From the NCBI RefSeq assembly GCF_036017065.1, contig NZ_JAYXHR010000004.1, positions 310,001 through 374,000 on the forward strand: a DNA stretch of 64,000 bases. The letters run 5' to 3'. Under the pieces are notes generated by a model, which was not told where the DNA came from, did not search any database, and saw only the letters and a program-made list of their open reading frames with translations. Origin of the DNA: Uliginosibacterium sp036017065. GTDB taxonomy: Bacteria > Pseudomonadota > Gammaproteobacteria > Burkholderiales > Rhodocyclaceae. Below, one piece after another: positions 30,814-40,221 of this stretch (positions are counted from its first letter, which is position 1; the number at the start of each line of letters is the position of its first letter). The position numbers were made by a program, and so were the translations under genes.

Positions 30814-31239
30814 TTACTTCTTTTCCTTGCTCGTGCAGTCGCTGCAAACGCCGTAGAGATGCATGGCGTGGTCGCGCAGCTTGTAGCCGAGTTGCTCGGC
30901 GATTTCATGCTGGCGCTGCTCGATGGTGGGATCGAAGAACTCCTCCACCTTGCCGCAGGAGACACACACGATGTGATCGTGGTGGCTACCTTCGTTCAGT
31001 TCGAATACCGCTTTGCCGGATTCGAAGTGATGGCGCTTGAGCAGGCCGGCCTGCTCGAACTGCGTGAGCACGCGGTAGATGGTCGCCAGGCCGACGTCCA
31101 GTTGCTCGTCCAGCAGCATGCGGTATACGTCTTCGGCCGTGAGGTGGCGCTCATCGCTGCGCTGGAACAGATCCAGGATCTTCAGGCGCGGGAGGGTGGC
31201 CTTGAGGCCCATGTTCTTGAGGCTTTGCGGGGTGGCCAT
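30814..31239 (-). CDS. fur: Ferric uptake regulator Fur
   Basis: 141-residue iron-responsive repressor. The start at 31239 (MATPQSLKNMGLKATLPRLKIL) matches the family N-terminus and has GGAG seven bases upstream; the upstream frame is not Fur-like. The winged-helix region includes HLTAEDVYRMLLDEQLDVGLATIYRVL, then the HHFESGKAVFEL segment, the HHDH metal site (GSHHDHIVCVSCGKVEEF) with CxxC, and a second C-x2-C near the C-terminus (YGVCSDC). It is divergent from bamE with about 110 bp between the starts, an arrangement common in Xanthomonadales. Confidence 0.95.
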   Translation of the reverse strand: MATPQSLKNMGLKATLPRLKILDLFQRSDERHLTAEDVYRMLLDEQLDVGLATIYRVLTQFEQAGLLKRHHFESGKAVFELNEGSHHDHIVCVSCGKVEEFFDPTIEQRQHEIAEQLGYKLRDHAMHLYGVCSDCTSKEKK

Positions 31240-31351
31240 CGTGGGCTCCGTCGGACAGTCGTCGGGGGTGCCTATGATATAGTTTCCCGCCCTGCCTTGG
31301 AACGCGACGCGTGTGTCGACGCCCGGGCACCGAGACCCGATTGCTTCCGTC

Positions 31352-31762
31352 ATGCTCCAGACCATTCCGACCTTCCTGCGCCGCGCTGCCACCTTCCTGT
31401 GCATGTCCGTGGCGTTGGCCGCGTGTTCCGGCACGCAGTGGCCCTACAAGATCGACGTGCGCCAGGGTAACTACGTGACGCAGGAAATGCTCGCCCAGCT
31501 CAAACCCGGCATGACGGCGGAGCAGGTGCGCTTCATCATGGGGTCGCCCTTGCTGATCGACAGCTTCCGCACCGATCGCTGGGATTACGTATACCGCTTC
31601 ACGCCCGGCAAGGGGCCGATCGAGCAACGCCGCGTGGCGCTGTTCTTCGCCGACGGCAAGTTGTCCCGTGTCGATGGTGATGTCGCCCCGGCCACCGAGC
31701 CGACCGCGGCCGCTGTGCCGCGTGGCCCGCGCGTCATCGAGATCGAAGCGGGCAAGAAGTAA
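31352..31762 (+). CDS. bamE: Outer membrane assembly lipoprotein BamE (OmlA/SmpA)
   Basis: 136-residue lipoprotein of the BAM complex that inserts beta-barrel proteins. The signal peptide starts MLQTIPTFLRRAATFLC and ends at the lipobox VALAAC, with Cys the lipidated residue. The mature part contains YKIDVRQGNYVTQEMLAQLKPG, QVRFIMGSPLL and WDYVYRFTPG, all typical of BamE. An in-frame start 39 bp upstream would put a polar stretch before the signal peptide, so 31352 was chosen. Divergent from fur and followed after 20 bp by dapB. Confidence 0.94.
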   Translation: MLQTIPTFLRRAATFLCMSVALAACSGTQWPYKIDVRQGNYVTQEMLAQLKPGMTAEQVRFIMGSPLLIDSFRTDRWDYVYRFTPGKGPIEQRRVALFFADGKLSRVDGDVAPATEPTAAAVPRGPRVIEIEAGKK

Positions 31763-31782
31763 CCCTCTCACCGAATACTGCC

Positions 31783-32586
31783 ATGACTGTCAAAGTAGCC
31801 ATCGCCGGTGCCTCCGGCCGCATGGGCCGCATGCTCATCGAAGCCACGCTGCAATCGCCCGACGCGGTGCTTGCCGCGGCCATCGACCGTCCGGACAGCG
31901 CTTTCATCGGCCGCGATGCCGGTGAGCTGGTGGGCAACGCCTGCGGCGTGCTGATCGGCTCCGACGTGGAGACTGAACTGGCCAAGGCGGATTGCCTCAT
32001 CGATTTCACCCGGCCCGAAGGCACGTTTGCGCATCTGCAGGTGGCGCAGAAGCTCGGTCGCGCGATCGTCATCGGTACCACCGGTTTTGACGCCGACGGC
32101 AAGGCCAGGATCGCTGCCGCGGCCGCCAACATCCCGGTGGTGTTCGCCGCCAACATGGCGGTAGGCGTGAATGCAGTGTTCAAATTGCTGGAAGTGGCGG
32201 CGAAGATGCTGTCGACCGGCTATGACATCGAGATTTTCGAGGCGCATCACCGCTTCAAGGTGGATGCACCGTCCGGCACCGCGCTGCGCATGGGCGAGGT
32301 CGTGGCGGACGCCATCGGCCGCGACCTCAGGCAGCACGCCGTGTATGGCCGCGAAGGCCACACGGGCGAGCGCGATGCTGAGACGATCGGATTTGCCACC
32401 GTGCGTGGCGGGGACATCGTCGGTGACCACACGGTGATGTTCTGTGGCCTGGGCGAGCGCGTCGAAATTTCGCACAAGGGCGGCAGCCGCATGCCTTATG
32501 CCATCGGTGCGCTGCGTGCCGCGGCCTTCCTGCAAGGCAAGGGCAAGGGCCTCTACGACATGCAGGACGTACTCGGCTTGCGCTGA
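31783..32586 (+). CDS. dapB: 4-hydroxy-tetrahydrodipicolinate reductase DapB
   Basis: Lysine/diaminopimelate pathway enzyme, 267 residues, usual length. N-terminal Rossmann motif VAIAGASGRMGRMLIEA, catalytic block EAHHRFKVDAPSGTALRMGE (His and Lys of the HHxxKxDAPSGTA signature) and C-terminal FATVRGGDIVGDHTVMF are all present. It follows bamE by 20 bp and is probably cotranscribed. carAB, often next in related genomes, is not here; an NDH-2 gene follows after 120 bp. Confidence 0.97.
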   Translation: MTVKVAIAGASGRMGRMLIEATLQSPDAVLAAAIDRPDSAFIGRDAGELVGNACGVLIGSDVETELAKADCLIDFTRPEGTFAHLQVAQKLGRAIVIGTTGFDADGKARIAAAAANIPVVFAANMAVGVNAVFKLLEVAAKMLSTGYDIEIFEAHHRFKVDAPSGTALRMGEVVADAIGRDLRQHAVYGREGHTGERDAETIGFATVRGGDIVGDHTVMFCGLGERVEISHKGGSRMPYAIGALRAAAFLQGKGKGLYDMQDVLGLR

Positions 32587-32706
32587 ACACGGCGCGGAGT
32601 TCCGTGTCGAACCGGTGATCGCGCTGATTGCCCGCGCGGCCCGGCGTCATGTCCGAAGCCGCTGCGCACTGCGCAAACAGGTTTCTTTGGCATCCCGGGA
32701 CTCACC

Positions 32707-33981
32707 ATGCAGCAAGCATCAGCAGTACCGCACGTCGTCATCGTCGGCGGCGGCTTTGCCGGCCTGTGGGCGGCGCGGGCGCTGGCGAAAAGCGCCGTCC
32801 GCATCACCCTCATTGACCGCCGCAATCACCACGTCTTCCAGCCCCTTCTTTACCAGGTAGCGACCGCCGGACTTTCCGCGCCGGATATTGCCGCGCCGCT
32901 GCGTCATATCCTGCGGTCCCAGCGCAACCTGGAGGTTCGCCTCGGCAATGTGCGCGAAGTCCGTGCCACCGAGCGCCGGCTATTGCTGGCCGATGGCAGC
33001 GAAGTTGCCTACGACAGCCTGATGCTCGCCACCGGCGCCACCCATGCCTATTTCGGCAACGACGCCTGGGCGGAGCACGCGCCGGGGCTGAAGATCCTCG
33101 AAGACGGCCTGCTCATCCGCCGGCGCCTGCTGATGGCTTTCGAGCGTGCCGAGCTGGAGAGTGATCCGGTCGCCCGGGATGCCTGGCTGACCTTCGTGGT
33201 GGTGGGCGGCGGCCCGACCGGCGTCGAGCTGGCCGGTACGCTGGCCGAGATCGCGCGGCACACCCTCAAGCAGGAGTTCCGCCACATCGATCCGTCGCGT
33301 GCGCGTGTCTTGCTGGTGGAAGCCGGGCCGAGGGTCCTGGCGGCGTTTCCCGAGTCCCTGTCCGACAAGGCCCGCAAGCAGCTGGAACATCTGGGCGCGC
33401 AGGTCATGACCGGTGGCCGGGTCGAGACCATCGATGAAGACGGCGTGCTGGTGAACGGCCAGCGGATCGCTTCGCGGACCGTGCTCTGGGCAGCCGGCGT
33501 GGCCGCATCGCCACTGGCGCGCAGCCTGGGTGTAGAGCTGGATCGCGCGGGCAGGGTGCCGGTCGGGACCGACCTGTCCGTCGCGGGTTTTCCAGAGATC
33601 TTCGTCGCGGGCGACCTTGCCGCGGTGACCCAGGACGGCAAGCCGGTGCCAGGCGTCGCGCCCGCTGCCAAGCAGATGGGGGCGCATGTGGCGCGCGTCA
33701 TCAAGGCGCGCCTGGCAGGGGAGAAGGCCCCTGACTTCCGTTACCGCCACATGGGGTCGCTGGCGACGATCGGCCGCATGGCAGCCGTGGTCGATCTCGG
33801 CCCGGTACACCTGTCAGGCCTGCTGGCCTGGTGGTTCTGGCTGTTCATCCACATCTTCTTCCTGATCGGTTTCCGCAACCGCGTCACCGTGCTGATGAAC
33901 TGGGCCTGGTCGTACTGGACCTACCAGCGCCACGCGCGAATCATCTTCACGCCGCCGGAGGACAAGCACGAGATCGGCTAG
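32707..33981 (+). CDS. ndh: Type II NADH:quinone oxidoreductase (NDH-2)
   Basis: Single-subunit, non-proton-pumping NADH dehydrogenase at the inner membrane, 424 residues. FAD-binding dinucleotide fold at the N-terminus (HVVIVGGGFAGLWAARAL), QPLLYQVATAGLS, the NADH-binding fold (FVVVGGGPTGVELAGTLAEI) and the FAD end motif IFVAGDLAAV. The C-terminal part has the amphipathic/hydrophobic segment LLAWWFWLFIHIFFLIGFRNR that anchors the enzyme. A strong terminator follows the stop codon. Confidence 0.94.
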   Translation: MQQASAVPHVVIVGGGFAGLWAARALAKSAVRITLIDRRNHHVFQPLLYQVATAGLSAPDIAAPLRHILRSQRNLEVRLGNVREVRATERRLLLADGSEVAYDSLMLATGATHAYFGNDAWAEHAPGLKILEDGLLIRRRLLMAFERAELESDPVARDAWLTFVVVGGGPTGVELAGTLAEIARHTLKQEFRHIDPSRARVLLVEAGPRVLAAFPESLSDKARKQLEHLGAQVMTGGRVETIDEDGVLVNGQRIASRTVLWAAGVAASPLARSLGVELDRAGRVPVGTDLSVAGFPEIFVAGDLAAVTQDGKPVPGVAPAAKQMGAHVARVIKARLAGEKAPDFRYRHMGSLATIGRMAAVVDLGPVHLSGLLAWWFWLFIHIFFLIGFRNRVTVLMNWAWSYWTYQRHARIIFTPPEDKHEIG

Positions 33982-34002
33982 TGCACGGTGGCGCCTGAAA
34001 AC

Positions 34003-34033
34003 AAAAAAAGCCCTCGCTTGCGAGGGCTTTTTG
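34003..34033. terminator. Bidirectional rho-independent terminator, ndh / rpmE
   Basis: Stem AGCCCTCG / CGAGGGCT (34009-34016 with 34021-34028), loop CTTG, preceded by seven A and followed by five T. It serves the convergent ndh and rpmE. Confidence 0.92.
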
Positions 34034-34049
34034 CTGAGGCAGGAAGTGC

Positions 34050-34256
34050 TTACTTCTTGCCGTACTTCTGGCGGAAGCGTTCGACACGACCAGCGGTGTC
34101 GACCATCTTCTGCTTGCCGGTCCAGAACGGGTGGCACTCGGAGCAGACTTCGATCGAGTAGCTCGGCTTGCCCAGCGTGGAACGGGTGGTGAACTTGTTG
34201 CCGCAGGAGCAGGTGACCTGCACGTCGGCGAAATTCGGATGACCTTCGGCTTTCAT
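34050..34256 (-). CDS. rpmE: 50S ribosomal protein L31, zinc-type
   Basis: 68 residues. The ATG at 34256 (MKAEGHPNFADVQVTCSCGN) with AAGGGGAA upstream is preferred over the longer frame. The zinc-binding Cys set is complete (CSCG and CSECHPF), which makes this the C+ form rather than the zinc-independent paralog. The C-terminus TGKQKMVDTAGRVERFRQKYG is typical. Transcribed in the same direction as rho but separated from it by about 110 bp. Confidence 0.96.
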   Translation of the reverse strand: MKAEGHPNFADVQVTCSCGNKFTTRSTLGKPSYSIEVCSECHPFWTGKQKMVDTAGRVERFRQKYGKK

Positions 34257-34368
34257 GATTTCCCCTTCAGCGGGCGACGGATGTGATCGCCCAAAATTCA
34301 AAGACCGCGATTATGGCAGCAAACGCCGCTCGGCTCAAGCCCGGGTGTTTGCCGCCAGCGCAGCCGCA

Positions 34369-35625
<1,257 letters not shown>

Positions 35626-35789
35626 GGACGAACCCTGGGAAGAGTGGACGAACGGAAGAAGTGGCGCTGGGCCGGAACAGAAGGGGAATGGGGAGAATTC
35701 TGGCTGCGAGCGCTAGAAACGTTGTGAAACGTGCGCTGCAGGGGACTGGCTTGGACTCTAACGCGGCCCGTCCGAGCCTGTCAATGCGG

Positions 35790-35820
35790 CGCGTGCGGGA
35801 TTTCGGGCAATCCGCACGCG
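35790..35820 (-). other. GC-rich hairpin between trxA and rho
   Basis: Arms CGCGTGCGG and CCGCACGCG (35790-35798, 35812-35820) 14 bases beyond the trxA stop. There is no T tract, so it is a weak terminator or an mRNA-stabilising structure rather than a classical terminator. The remaining 165 bases to rho hold its leader; I see nothing else definite. Confidence 0.5.
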
Positions 35821-35833
35821 TCGCAGAGAGGTA

Positions 35834-36160
35834 TTACAGGTGGCTGTCCAGGAAAGCGGTCAGCTGGGACTTCGACAGGGCGCCAACCTTGGTGGCTTCG
35901 ACATTGCCGCCCTTGAACAGCATCAGGGTCGGGATGCCGCGGATGCCGAACTTGGCCGGCGTGTCCTGGTTTTCGTCGATGTTCAGCTTGGCAACCTTCA
36001 GCTTGCCGGCGTATTCCTTGGCCACGTCGTCCAGGATCGGGGCAATCATCTTGCAGGGGCCGCACCACTCCGCCCAGTAGTCGAGCAGGACGGGGGTTTG
36101 CGATTGCAGGACGTCGCTGTCGAAGCTGGCGTCGGTTACGTGGTTGATGTGTTCGCTCAT
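35834..36160 (-). CDS. trxA: Thioredoxin 1 TrxA
   Basis: 108-residue disulfide reductase with the active site WAEWCGPCKMIAP, the cis-Pro loop GIRGIPTLMLFKGG and the N-terminal NHVTDASFDSDVL strand. Length and motifs match E. coli TrxA. Upstream of rho on the same strand. Confidence 0.98.
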   Translation of the reverse strand: MSEHINHVTDASFDSDVLQSQTPVLLDYWAEWCGPCKMIAPILDDVAKEYAGKLKVAKLNIDENQDTPAKFGIRGIPTLMLFKGGNVEATKVGALSKSQLTAFLDSHL

Positions 36161-36262
36161 GATTCCTCGCGTTGCGTGTTGGCCCCGTCCATGAGCCGCA
36201 GCGGGGGAGCCGGCCGGTCGGGAGTGGGGTGCATCCTAGCAAAAGCCCCCATGGCAGGGAAG

Positions 36263-36793
36263 TTATGGATCTGATTGGGGAACTTCATGGCCGGCGAGCG
36301 CGTGGACCGGGTCGCCGAGCTGGATCAGGCCGCTTTCCACGACGCGCGCCACCATGCCGCCGTGGCCGCGCATGGCGTTGTAGCCGCCCGGCCCGAGTGC
36401 TTCTTCCATGCGCGAGCAGGGTTCGCAATCGGCGTGGATCTCGATCAGGGCCGTGCCGATGCGAAGGCGCAGCACCTGGTCGGGAAACAATGCCCGCGCG
36501 GCGATCAGGTTGATTCCGGAGATGACCAGGTTGCGTCGCAGCAGGGCGGCGTCGACACCTTCGTGCCCTGTCAGCGCGGCGACTACCGGCAGATGCTCGG
36601 CCTGGATTAGCGATACCTGACGCTTGCCACCGCGCTGACGATCACCCGCCAGGCCGACGCCCGCCTCGGCATGCACTTGCGTCACATCGATGACGGGCTG
36701 GCGTCGTTCCGGCCGCAACAGGATGCGTTCCACCCTGCCGGGGCGCGGAAAGCGGCTGGCCAGGATCTGCAGCGGGCGCTCCGGGTCGCGCAC
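36263..36793 (-). CDS. MOSC-domain protein
   Basis: 176 residues from a GTG start at 36793, two bases after the stop of the previous gene with GGAG eight bases upstream; the longer frame is out of step with family similarity. The MOSC beta-barrel is recognisable by GLAGDRQRGGKRQVSLIQAEHL, LRRNLVISGINL and the Cys motif EIHADCEPCSRMEEALG, where the Cys in the C-terminal half is the residue that carries sulfur or a molybdenum cofactor ligand in relatives. Family members (YiiM, MOSC sulfurases) act in molybdenum-enzyme detoxification or sulfur transfer. Its place at the end of a polysaccharide-like operon is odd and may be incidental. Confidence 0.8.
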   Translation of the reverse strand: MRDPERPLQILASRFPRPGRVERILLRPERRQPVIDVTQVHAEAGVGLAGDRQRGGKRQVSLIQAEHLPVVAALTGHEGVDAALLRRNLVISGINLIAARALFPDQVLRLRIGTALIEIHADCEPCSRMEEALGPGGYNAMRGHGGMVARVVESGLIQLGDPVHALAGHEVPQSDP

Positions 36794-36794
36794 G

Positions 36795-37553
36795 TCAGTG
36801 CTCCTCGTAGCGCAGGCGCGCCAGTTGGCGTCGTTCGGGCGGTGGTGCCGTGGCGGCGAAACTGGCGCCGAACATGGCCAGCAGCACGAACACGTCGGCC
36901 AGCGGCCCGCCCAGCAGGAATAGCGCCGGCAGGGCATTGACCGACAGATGGCTGGCAATCACGGCGTGACTCAGCAATTGCAGCGGCAGCAATACCACCA
37001 ACGCCAGCCCGATGCGGGCCATCACCCGCCACAGGCCGGCGGTGCTGAAGCCGAGCGCCGCGAGGCTCGCGCACAACGGCAGCGGCAGCAGGAACAGCAG
37101 GGCCACGATGATGCCGGAGAGGGTGCGCGTGTGTTCCAGCAGGGAATGCGCGCTGGACTGGGGCGCCCACAGCCAGCCAGCAAGGGCGACGGTGTACAGC
37201 AGGGCAATCGCCCACAGCACGCGGGCAAGGCGCTCCCGCGTATGACGGACCAGCCAGCCGGTGACGGTCGCGCCGGCGAGGATCAGTCCGTGCAGCGCCA
37301 GGGCCCAGCCGTGTGGTGACGGCAATCCCGCGTCGATCGCCACGACCGGCAGGCGCAGGCCGGCAAACAGGCTGAGCTGGCCCGACTGCACCGTGGCCTG
37401 CAGGCCGAGCAGCGTCACGCCGGCTTGCAGCAACCATTGCCATGCAGCGTGCAGGCTGCCTTGCAGGAGGGCGACCAGCAGCAGCATGGCCACGCCGTGC
37501 AGCAGGGCGCGCGTCAGGCTGCGGCGCAGGGAAGGCGCGGCCCGCGTGCTCAT
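36795..37553 (-). CDS. Small polytopic membrane protein, unknown function
   Basis: 252 residues with about seven predicted hydrophobic helices (for example ALLHGVAMLLLVALLQG, ALHGLILAGATVTGWLV, ALLYTVALAGWLWA, LALVVLLPLQLLSHAVI, DVFVLLAMFGASFAA). The ATG at 37553 overlaps the stop of the bactofilin-like gene (ATGA), so it is translationally coupled. I do not recognise a family. The context (GT2-like protein, beta-helix protein) suggests a role in envelope or exopolysaccharide assembly; this is inference. Confidence 0.75.
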   Translation of the reverse strand: MSTRAAPSLRRSLTRALLHGVAMLLLVALLQGSLHAAWQWLLQAGVTLLGLQATVQSGQLSLFAGLRLPVVAIDAGLPSPHGWALALHGLILAGATVTGWLVRHTRERLARVLWAIALLYTVALAGWLWAPQSSAHSLLEHTRTLSGIIVALLFLLPLPLCASLAALGFSTAGLWRVMARIGLALVVLLPLQLLSHAVIASHLSVNALPALFLLGGPLADVFVLLAMFGASFAATAPPPERRQLARLRYEEH

Positions 37554-38707
37554 GACTGCAAGTCCTGTGGCGCAACCACCTGGCCGGCCTGTCGGGCCGA
37601 AACGAAGCCGTAGACCACGCTGCCGGTGGCGATGCGCATGCGTGCGGCACTGACGCTCACCGGGTCGCCTCGGGTGCCGAGGACGCAACCGGTGCCGACG
37701 ATCAGGCGGGTACCTGCCATCACCGGCCCGTCGATGCGGCAGTTGTCGGCGATGCGGATATCGGACGGGCTGACGATGCCTCCTTCGACCTGCACGCCCT
37801 GTCCGAGCCGGACGCTGCGATCGGCGCGCAGGCTGCCGGTGATGATGCAGTTTTCATGGACCACGAGGCGACCGCCGACGATGAGGTCGGCCATCACGCG
37901 GTGACCCGCCGGCACACTCAGATCGCCATGCACGATGTAGCGACGGTTGGCCGCGTCGTGCTGCGCATCGCCGGGCAGGTACTCGGGCAGTGTCCCGCCC
38001 GGGCGCGCGGCCGGCACCTCGCGCGTGCCGAACTCGATGACCGGCGCGTGCAGCCGTACGAAGCGCGTGCGGCGTGCCAGCGCGAGGGCCTGGCCGGCCG
38101 AAGCCTCGCCATGCAGCCAGGCGCCCTCGGCCACGTCGAGGCGGCCGTCCGCGTGCACCCGCCCGGTGACGCGTGCGCGCACGCCGATGGCGACATCGCG
38201 CAGGCTCAGCAGGCTGCGCACCACGGCACTCTGCGCCACGCTGGCGCGCCCCTCTGCGAACAGGTCGCGCTCGCACACCAGCTCGCCGGGAACGTCCAGG
38301 CGCTGGCTGGTCAGCACGCCGAAGCCGATGCGCCGGGTGCCGGGTTCGATCTGGCTGGCAAGGTCCTGCTTGCTGCCCAGCACCAGCACCGGCTCGCCGT
38401 CGAGGTCGATGCCGCGCATGACACCGCCATTGTCGCGGACACGTTGCAGCATGTCGCTGAACTCCTGCGTGGCCATCGTACGCAGGGCGTCGATGCGGTC
38501 TTCGTGGCGCGGGGCTGGCGAGGCCTCGTCGTCCTGCTCGCGCAGCCATTCGCGGCGGGCAGGGCGCAGCAGCAGGGCCAGCAGCAGCGCGCCTCCGAGT
38601 AGCAGCGCGATTTGCCAGGCAAGCGGCCAACCCAGCGGCCAACCCAGCGGCAAACCGAGTGGCCAGCCCGCCGGCCAGCCGGATTGCCCGAGCTCAGTGG
38701 AGTGCAT
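37550..38707 (-). CDS. Membrane-anchored beta-helix (bactofilin-like) protein
   Basis: 385 residues. The ATG at 38707 lies 14 bp inside the upstream GT2-like gene. After a run of Gly-Trp-Pro-Leu repeats (about 10-30) comes one membrane helix (about 31-50, IALLLGGALLLALLL), then a cytoplasmic or periplasmic region. The C-terminal 110 residues (HGDLSVPAGHRVMADLIVGG, then SLRADRSVRLGQGVQVEGG) show the short-period hydrophobic/Gly pattern of bactofilin-type right-handed beta-helices. A second beta-helix-like stretch is at about 165-215. Bactofilins polymerise and place envelope enzymes, so it may scaffold the neighbouring GT2-like protein. Assignment rests on pattern, not on a unique motif. Confidence 0.65.
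   Translation of the reverse strand: MHSTELGQSGWPAGWPLGLPLGWPLGWPLAWQIALLLGGALLLALLLRPARREWLREQDDEASPAPRHEDRIDALRTMATQEFSDMLQRVRDNGGVMRGIDLDGEPVLVLGSKQDLASQIEPGTRRIGFGVLTSQRLDVPGELVCERDLFAEGRASVAQSAVVRSLLSLRDVAIGVRARVTGRVHADGRLDVAEGAWLHGEASAGQALALARRTRFVRLHAPVIEFGTREVPAARPGGTLPEYLPGDAQHDAANRRYIVHGDLSVPAGHRVMADLIVGGRLVVHENCIITGSLRADRSVRLGQGVQVEGGIVSPSDIRIADNCRIDGPVMAGTRLIVGTGCVLGTRGDPVSVSAARMRIATGSVVYGFVSARQAGQVVAPQDLQS
38625..38681 (-). repeat. 12-bp tandem repeat coding for Gly-Trp-Pro-Leu
   Basis: Four full units and a partial one of GGCCAACCCAGC and variants on the plus strand; the first two are identical. In frame, each unit gives Gly-Trp-Pro-Leu or a close variant just before the membrane helix of the bactofilin-like protein. 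Copy number could vary between strains without breaking the frame. Confidence 0.8.
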
Positions 38708-40091
38708 GGCCGACTCCGGCAAGGCGTAGCAGCGCCAGTGGCAGCAGGCTGACCTGAGTGCCGCGCTGGCAGGCCTGGGCACCGGCGGCCAGCAAGGTGA
38801 GGCTCTGGCCGGCAAGTGCCTCGGTCAGCAGGATGCACAGCGCCAGCCCTGCCAGCAGGGAATTGCCGCTGGCATATTCGAACACCGCCAGCAGGATGCC
38901 CAGCCCGGCCAGGTGGCGGCTGCCGCGCGCCAGCGCGTAGCCCAGCAGGCGGCCTTTCTGCCGCCAGGCAATGCGCTGCGAGGCGAGCAGCGCGGGCAGG
39001 TGTACGAAGAGGCCGGGCAACTGGGACGCTTGCGGATCGCGCTGCTTGCCGCTGACCCACAGCGCGGTCTGGCAGGCGCTGTGCCAACCTTCGGCGAACA
39101 GGCGCCAGACGAGGTCCGCGCAGCGCTCGTTGGTGGTCTGGCGCCAGCCACCGGCGGCGGCCACGGCGCTGCGGCGCACGCCGAACAGCAAGGTGTCGCC
39201 CAGTGCCGGCAGGTTGGCGCGGGCCAGCCAGGGCGCCACGATCCGCGCCCAGGCCGCGCGCGACAGCTGGCGCAGGCGGGTGTAGGGATGGCCGTCGACC
39301 ACCGGGTCCAGCGGCGCCAGCACCGCGCCTACCGAGGGGTCGAAGAACGGCGCGACGGCCTGGCGTACGAAGTTGCGGTCCGGCGTCCATTCGGCACGCA
39401 GGATCAGCACGATGTCGGTGTCCGCCTCGCGGATGCCATCCAGCGGCCGGTCGGCAGTGGGCAGTACGCGACCGGGGTGGCGCGCCAGCAGCGCCGCGAC
39501 GGCGCCGCGCTGGGCGGTGGTGAATTGCCCGGTGGGGCGGATGCGCAGGCGCTCCGGCGGGTAGTCCATGGTCAGGAGGTATTCCACCAATGGCTCGATG
39601 GCGGTACCGACCTCGCGCGCCACCACCAGCAGGGTGACGACCGGCCAGTCGGCACTGCGCAGCGCACTCCAGTCCGGCTGGTCGATGCGGCGGCGCTGGT
39701 TGAGCACCATCCACCACTGGTAGGCACGACGCGCCAGCACGCCGGCGAGAATCAGCAGCAAGGCGACGCCCAGGGGTGACAGGCTGAGGGATTCGGCGGA
39801 CAGCACCGGCGTGGCGGCATCCGGCTCTTCGCTCATCGGCACCACGGCCGGCATGACGACGGGCTCGGCGGGCAGGTCGGGCGCCAGTTGCAGACGCGTA
39901 CGGTCCGGCGTCAGCGCACCGGCGACATCGGGTGGTGGCAGCTGTTCGCTGGAGGGCGGCGCGTCGGAGAAGTCCGGATCGAGTCCGGGTAGCGCGAGGG
40001 CTGGCATGGCGGACAGCGTGGCGAGCATCAATGCCAGGCTGAGCAGGTGCTGCGCAATCTTGGTGAACAGCGAGCGGGGCGTGCGTGCCAT
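38694..40091 (-). CDS. GT2-like membrane protein with degenerate active site
   Basis: 465 residues. The ATG at 40091 gives an N-terminal signal sequence (HLLSLALMLATLSAMPALA); the open frame upstream is rejected. A Pro-rich segment and a membrane helix (about 120-140) precede a region that follows GT-A/GT2 organisation: VEYLLTMDYPPERLRI, DIVLILRAEWTPDRNFVRQAVAPFFDPSVGAV. At the site where active GT2 enzymes have an Asp-x-Asp type motif (LDAD), this protein has LRAEW, so the metal-binding Asp pair seems lost. Two or three helices follow near the C-terminus. It heads a four-gene overlapping operon. It may be a non-catalytic partner of a polysaccharide synthase or a wholly different membrane protein. 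Confidence 0.65.
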   Translation of the reverse strand: MARTPRSLFTKIAQHLLSLALMLATLSAMPALALPGLDPDFSDAPPSSEQLPPPDVAGALTPDRTRLQLAPDLPAEPVVMPAVVPMSEEPDAATPVLSAESLSLSPLGVALLLILAGVLARRAYQWWMVLNQRRRIDQPDWSALRSADWPVVTLLVVAREVGTAIEPLVEYLLTMDYPPERLRIRPTGQFTTAQRGAVAALLARHPGRVLPTADRPLDGIREADTDIVLILRAEWTPDRNFVRQAVAPFFDPSVGAVLAPLDPVVDGHPYTRLRQLSRAAWARIVAPWLARANLPALGDTLLFGVRRSAVAAAGGWRQTTNERCADLVWRLFAEGWHSACQTALWVSGKQRDPQASQLPGLFVHLPALLASQRIAWRQKGRLLGYALARGSRHLAGLGILLAVFEYASGNSLLAGLALCILLTEALAGQSLTLLAAGAQACQRGTQVSLLPLALLRLAGVGHALH

Positions 40092-40221
40092 GTGATCAGT
40101 ATGTCTCGCTGCTGGACGTCGCGGGGTGTGCTTGCGCGGCAGCTTGTCGGATTCGTCACGCCCGCGGAGCGGGCGTTGCGGCGAGGATTCTAGCCCGGAT
40201 TCCGCGTTGCCCGGCAAGGCG

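Noticed and set aside
31240..31351. Fur box in the fur/bamE intergenic region
   Set aside because: The AT-rich stretch around 31272-31285 looks like promoter elements, but no 19-bp Fur-type dyad could be fitted.
38694..40091. Active cellulose synthase or glycosyltransferase
   Set aside because: The Asp motif is replaced by LRAEW and no QxxRW motif was found, so catalysis is doubtful; called degenerate instead.
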